Made by a program: the position numbers and the translations under genes. 64,000 bases of DNA. Source: Methanomassiliicoccaceae archaeon UBA328. GTDB lineage: Archaea > Thermoplasmatota > Thermoplasmata > Methanomassiliicoccales > Methanomethylophilaceae. Where the stretch lies: the NCBI GenBank assembly GCA_002506905.1, contig DAYM01000006.1:148418-212417 (forward strand), read 5' to 3'. Positions 62,086-64,000 of the stretch are shown here, piece after piece (positions within the stretch are counted from its first letter, which is position 1; the number at the start of each line of letters is the position of its first letter). The notes beneath the pieces were generated by a model that worked only from the letters and a program-made list of their open reading frames with translations, did not search any database and was not told where the DNA came from.

Positions 62086-62733
62086 TCAAAGGTCCCTGAT
62101 GGCTTCGTAAGGCGTGACCCGAATGGCCTTCTTTGCCTCTTCCTTGGTCAGTCCGGCTCCGAGGGCGACCGTCCATGCGGCCTTCTCGTCCATGAGGTTC
62201 TCGGGCGCGTGCGTATCGGAATTGATGACCATCTTCGCACCTGCGGCCCTTGCCATGTTTGCTACATGCCCGTTGGTGATATTGTGGCCCATCCTTCCGG
62301 TGATCTCCAGAATCACGTCGTTGGCCTTTGCGATATCGGCCTCTTCCTGCGTGATGAAACCGGGGTGTGCCAGCACATCGATGTCGGGATTCTCTACGGA
62401 GGCCCTGTTGGTTCCCGGCATGACCGGTTCCGTGACCGTCTCTCCGTGAACGACTATCCATTGGGCCCCGAACTTCCTCGCCTGTTTCGCAACTTCGGCG
62501 ATCTTTCTCGGAGGCACGTGCGTGATCTCGACACCGGGAATGACCTTGATGTAATCCTCGCAGAGGTCCACGGCCTTGACCACATTCGTCACGACGAATT
62601 CCACGTTCGTCATGTCCACGTGGTCCGTGATCGCGATCGCATCATGACCGAGTTCCATGGCCCTTCTTACAAGCTCGGCGGGAATGAGCTCCCCGTCGCT
62701 GAATATCGTGTGTGAATGAAGATCTACCCTCAT
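62086..62733 (-). CDS. PHP-domain histidinol-phosphate phosphatase-like protein
   Basis: 215 residues, PHP metal motifs: [37 protein letters not shown] and [11 protein letters not shown]. The ATG overlaps the hisIE stop by four bases, which makes a histidinol-phosphate phosphatase role likely; other PHP phosphoesterase roles remain possible. Last gene of the his operon here. Confidence 0.85.
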   Translation of the reverse strand: MRVDLHSHTIFSDGELIPAELVRRAMELGHDAIAITDHVDMTNVEFVVTNVVKAVDLCEDYIKVIPGVEITHVPPRKIAEVAKQARKFGAQWIVVHGETVTEPVMPGTNRASVENPDIDVLAHPGFITQEEADIAKANDVILEITGRMGHNITNGHVANMARAAGAKMVINSDTHAPENLMDEKAAWTVALGAGLTKEEAKKAIRVTPYEAIRDL

Positions 62734-63332
62734 TGTCTCCTCTCCGCCAGTTTCTCGAATGTCTTCGAAAGATCGATGTCCTCTCCGACGATCGCCACCA
62801 TCGTGTGGTAGATCATATCGGCGAGTTCCCATGCGATCTCGTCCTCATCCTTGTCTTTGATGGCAAGGACGAATTCCGCCGACTCCTCGACGATCTTCTT
62901 GCACATCTTGGTCTCGTCGTTGAAGAGCTTGCATGTGTAACTCTCGTCCGAAGGGTTCTCCTTACGGTCTCTGATCACTCTGAGCAATTCCGGAAGGATC
63001 TCCGCGGTGCATTCGGGAGAGCCCTGGATCGTCTTGAAGAAACAGGAAGGCGCTCCTGTGTGGCAGGCCACTCCGGTCTGTTCCACACGGTAAAGCAGAG
63101 TATCATTGTCGCAGTCAGTTTGGATCGATACGATCTTCTGGACGTGACCGGATTCCTCTCCCTTCTTCCAGAGTTTCTGTCTGCTTCTGGACCAGTAGTG
63201 GGCATATCCCGTCTCGAGGGTGAGTTTGACGGCCTCTTCATTAGCCCAGGCCACCATGAGGACCTCGTTCGTCAGGTAATCCTGGACGACGACGGTTATC
63301 AGACCTTTGTCATCATAGACGAGATCGGTCAT
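62730..63332 (-). CDS. hisIE: Bifunctional phosphoribosyl-AMP cyclohydrolase / phosphoribosyl-ATP pyrophosphatase
   Basis: 200 residues. HisI part: [55 protein letters not shown]; HisE part: [13 protein letters not shown] and WELADMIYH. Catalyses steps 2 and 3 of histidine synthesis. Overlaps hisF by four bases. Confidence 0.96.
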   Translation of the reverse strand: MTDLVYDDKGLITVVVQDYLTNEVLMVAWANEEAVKLTLETGYAHYWSRSRQKLWKKGEESGHVQKIVSIQTDCDNDTLLYRVEQTGVACHTGAPSCFFKTIQGSPECTAEILPELLRVIRDRKENPSDESYTCKLFNDETKMCKKIVEESAEFVLAIKDKDEDEIAWELADMIYHTMVAIVGEDIDLSKTFEKLAERRQ

Positions 63333-64000
63333 CTTACCGCGATCCCCCTGTCCTTGAGGTATTCCTTGACCTCTCCGACGGTGCATTGGTTGTAATGGAA
63401 TATGGATGCCGCGAGTGCCGCGGATACGTTGGTCTGAGCGAAGACATCGTAGATGTGCTCCATCTTTCCGCATCCTCCGGATGCTATGACCGGTATGGAG
63501 ACCTCGTCCGATACTGCTGCCGTCAGCGGAATATCATATCCCGTCTTGACACCGTCGCGGTCCATGGAGGTCAGAAGGATCTCCCCCGCTCCGAGGTCTT
63601 CCGCTTTCTTGGCCCATTCGAGTGCGTCTATACCGGTGGACCTCGTTCCTCCGTATGTGAAGACCTCCCAGTGGTCGTCCACGCGTTTTGCGTCTATGGC
63701 AACGACGACACACTGCCTTCCGAAGCTCTCTGCGGATTCGGTGATGATCTCCGGGTGATTGAGCGCCGCCGAATTGATGGAGACCTTGTCGGCTCCCGCG
63801 GACAATGCATCGTGCATGTCCTGGACGGTCCTGATGCCTCCTCCCACGGTAAGGGGGACGAATACCCTCTTCGCGGTCTCTTCGACCAGTCCGAGTATTG
63901 TCTTCCTGGATTCCAGCGAGGCCGCGATATCTAGGAATGTTATCTCGTCCGCTCCCTGTTTGCTGTATTCTTCGGCGAGATCGGGAGGGTTTCCCATATC
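63329..64000 (-). CDS. hisF: Imidazole glycerol phosphate synthase subunit HisF (N-terminus beyond window)
   Basis: About 223 residues visible; HisF normally starts some 30 residues earlier with IIPCLDV, which lies past the edge. Motifs: [60 protein letters not shown] and [14 protein letters not shown]. Cyclase making IGP and AICAR. Confidence 0.95.
   Translation of the reverse strand, partial: DMGNPPDLAEEYSKQGADEITFLDIAASLESRKTILGLVEETAKRVFVPLTVGGGIRTVQDMHDALSAGADKVSINSAALNHPEIITESAESFGRQCVVVAIDAKRVDDHWEVFTYGGTRSTGIDALEWAKKAEDLGAGEILLTSMDRDGVKTGYDIPLTAAVSDEVSIPVIASGGCGKMEHIYDVFAQTNVSAALAASIFHYNQCTVGEVKEYLKDRGIAVR

Overview
The window looks like a chromosomal segment of a methanogenic archaeon of the order Methanomassiliicoccales (Thermoplasmata), probably a host-associated relative of Methanomethylophilus. 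This assignment is inference from gene content. Archaeal information-processing genes are present: Rpo7/Spt4, Rpo11, FEN-1, Hef-type helicase, ATP-dependent DNA ligase, Trm5, diphthine synthase, deoxyhypusine synthase, L40e, S24e and S27ae. There are also a methylotrophic-type corrinoid protein, hydrogenase maturation genes, NikR and an aconitase-X pair of the archaeal mevalonate route. I read the stop codon of every gene annotated here: all are TGA (about 55) or TAA (about 11), and none is TAG. That fits a lineage that decodes amber as pyrrolysine, although no pyl gene or methylamine methyltransferase lies in this window.

Layout. 0-8.4 kb: a truncated membrane protein, a DUF1848 protein, two alkylation-repair genes (ogt, alkD), a hypA-hypD-unknown operon, and an overlapping asnB-like/folC/nth operon. 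8.5-24.2 kb: nikR, topA, enolase with an overlapping REC-DUF835 gene, L40e, S-adenosylmethionine synthetase divergent from an HTH-CBS regulator, RNase Z, rpe, fen1 and ileS. 24.2-31.1 kb: an aconitase-X large subunit followed by a small subunit fused to a Nudix domain, tRNA-Arg, a ribosomal protein/RNA polymerase operon, and a membrane pyrophosphatase. 31.1-35.8 kb: a MetV-like protein, a polyprenol/phytol kinase-like protein, a dTMP kinase-like protein, a corrinoid protein, deoxyhypusine synthase and a divergent isocitrate/isopropylmalate dehydrogenase relative. 35.8-39.8 kb: a decaying patch where an MscS channel and a PutP symporter both carry frame lesions. 39.8-46.2 kb: an MFS transporter and a nucleotide-loop cobamide cluster (cobD-cbiB-cbiS-cobS-cobY). 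46.2-57.9 kb: dCTP deaminase, trm5, dph5, an ADP-forming acyl-CoA synthetase, a likely structured RNA, a small metalloprotease, an IscA-like protein, hef-type helicase, ligase, rpo11 and truD. 57.9-64 kb: a 1214-residue TPR protein, tRNA-Gly and the hisF-hisIE-PHP end of a histidine operon.

The genome is very compact. Convergent neighbours abut or overlap by up to 34 bases, several genes have a TATA box about 25 bases before the ATG (leaderless transcripts), and operon members often share ATGA or GTGA overlaps. No insertion sequence, CRISPR array, prophage or integrase was seen. The least explained objects are the roughly 240-base structured block at 50.94-51.19 kb, the aconitase-X/Nudix fusion, the divergent dehydrogenase at 34.8 kb, and several perfect inverted repeats at promoters (hypA, hppA, the MFS gene, the iscA-like gene).
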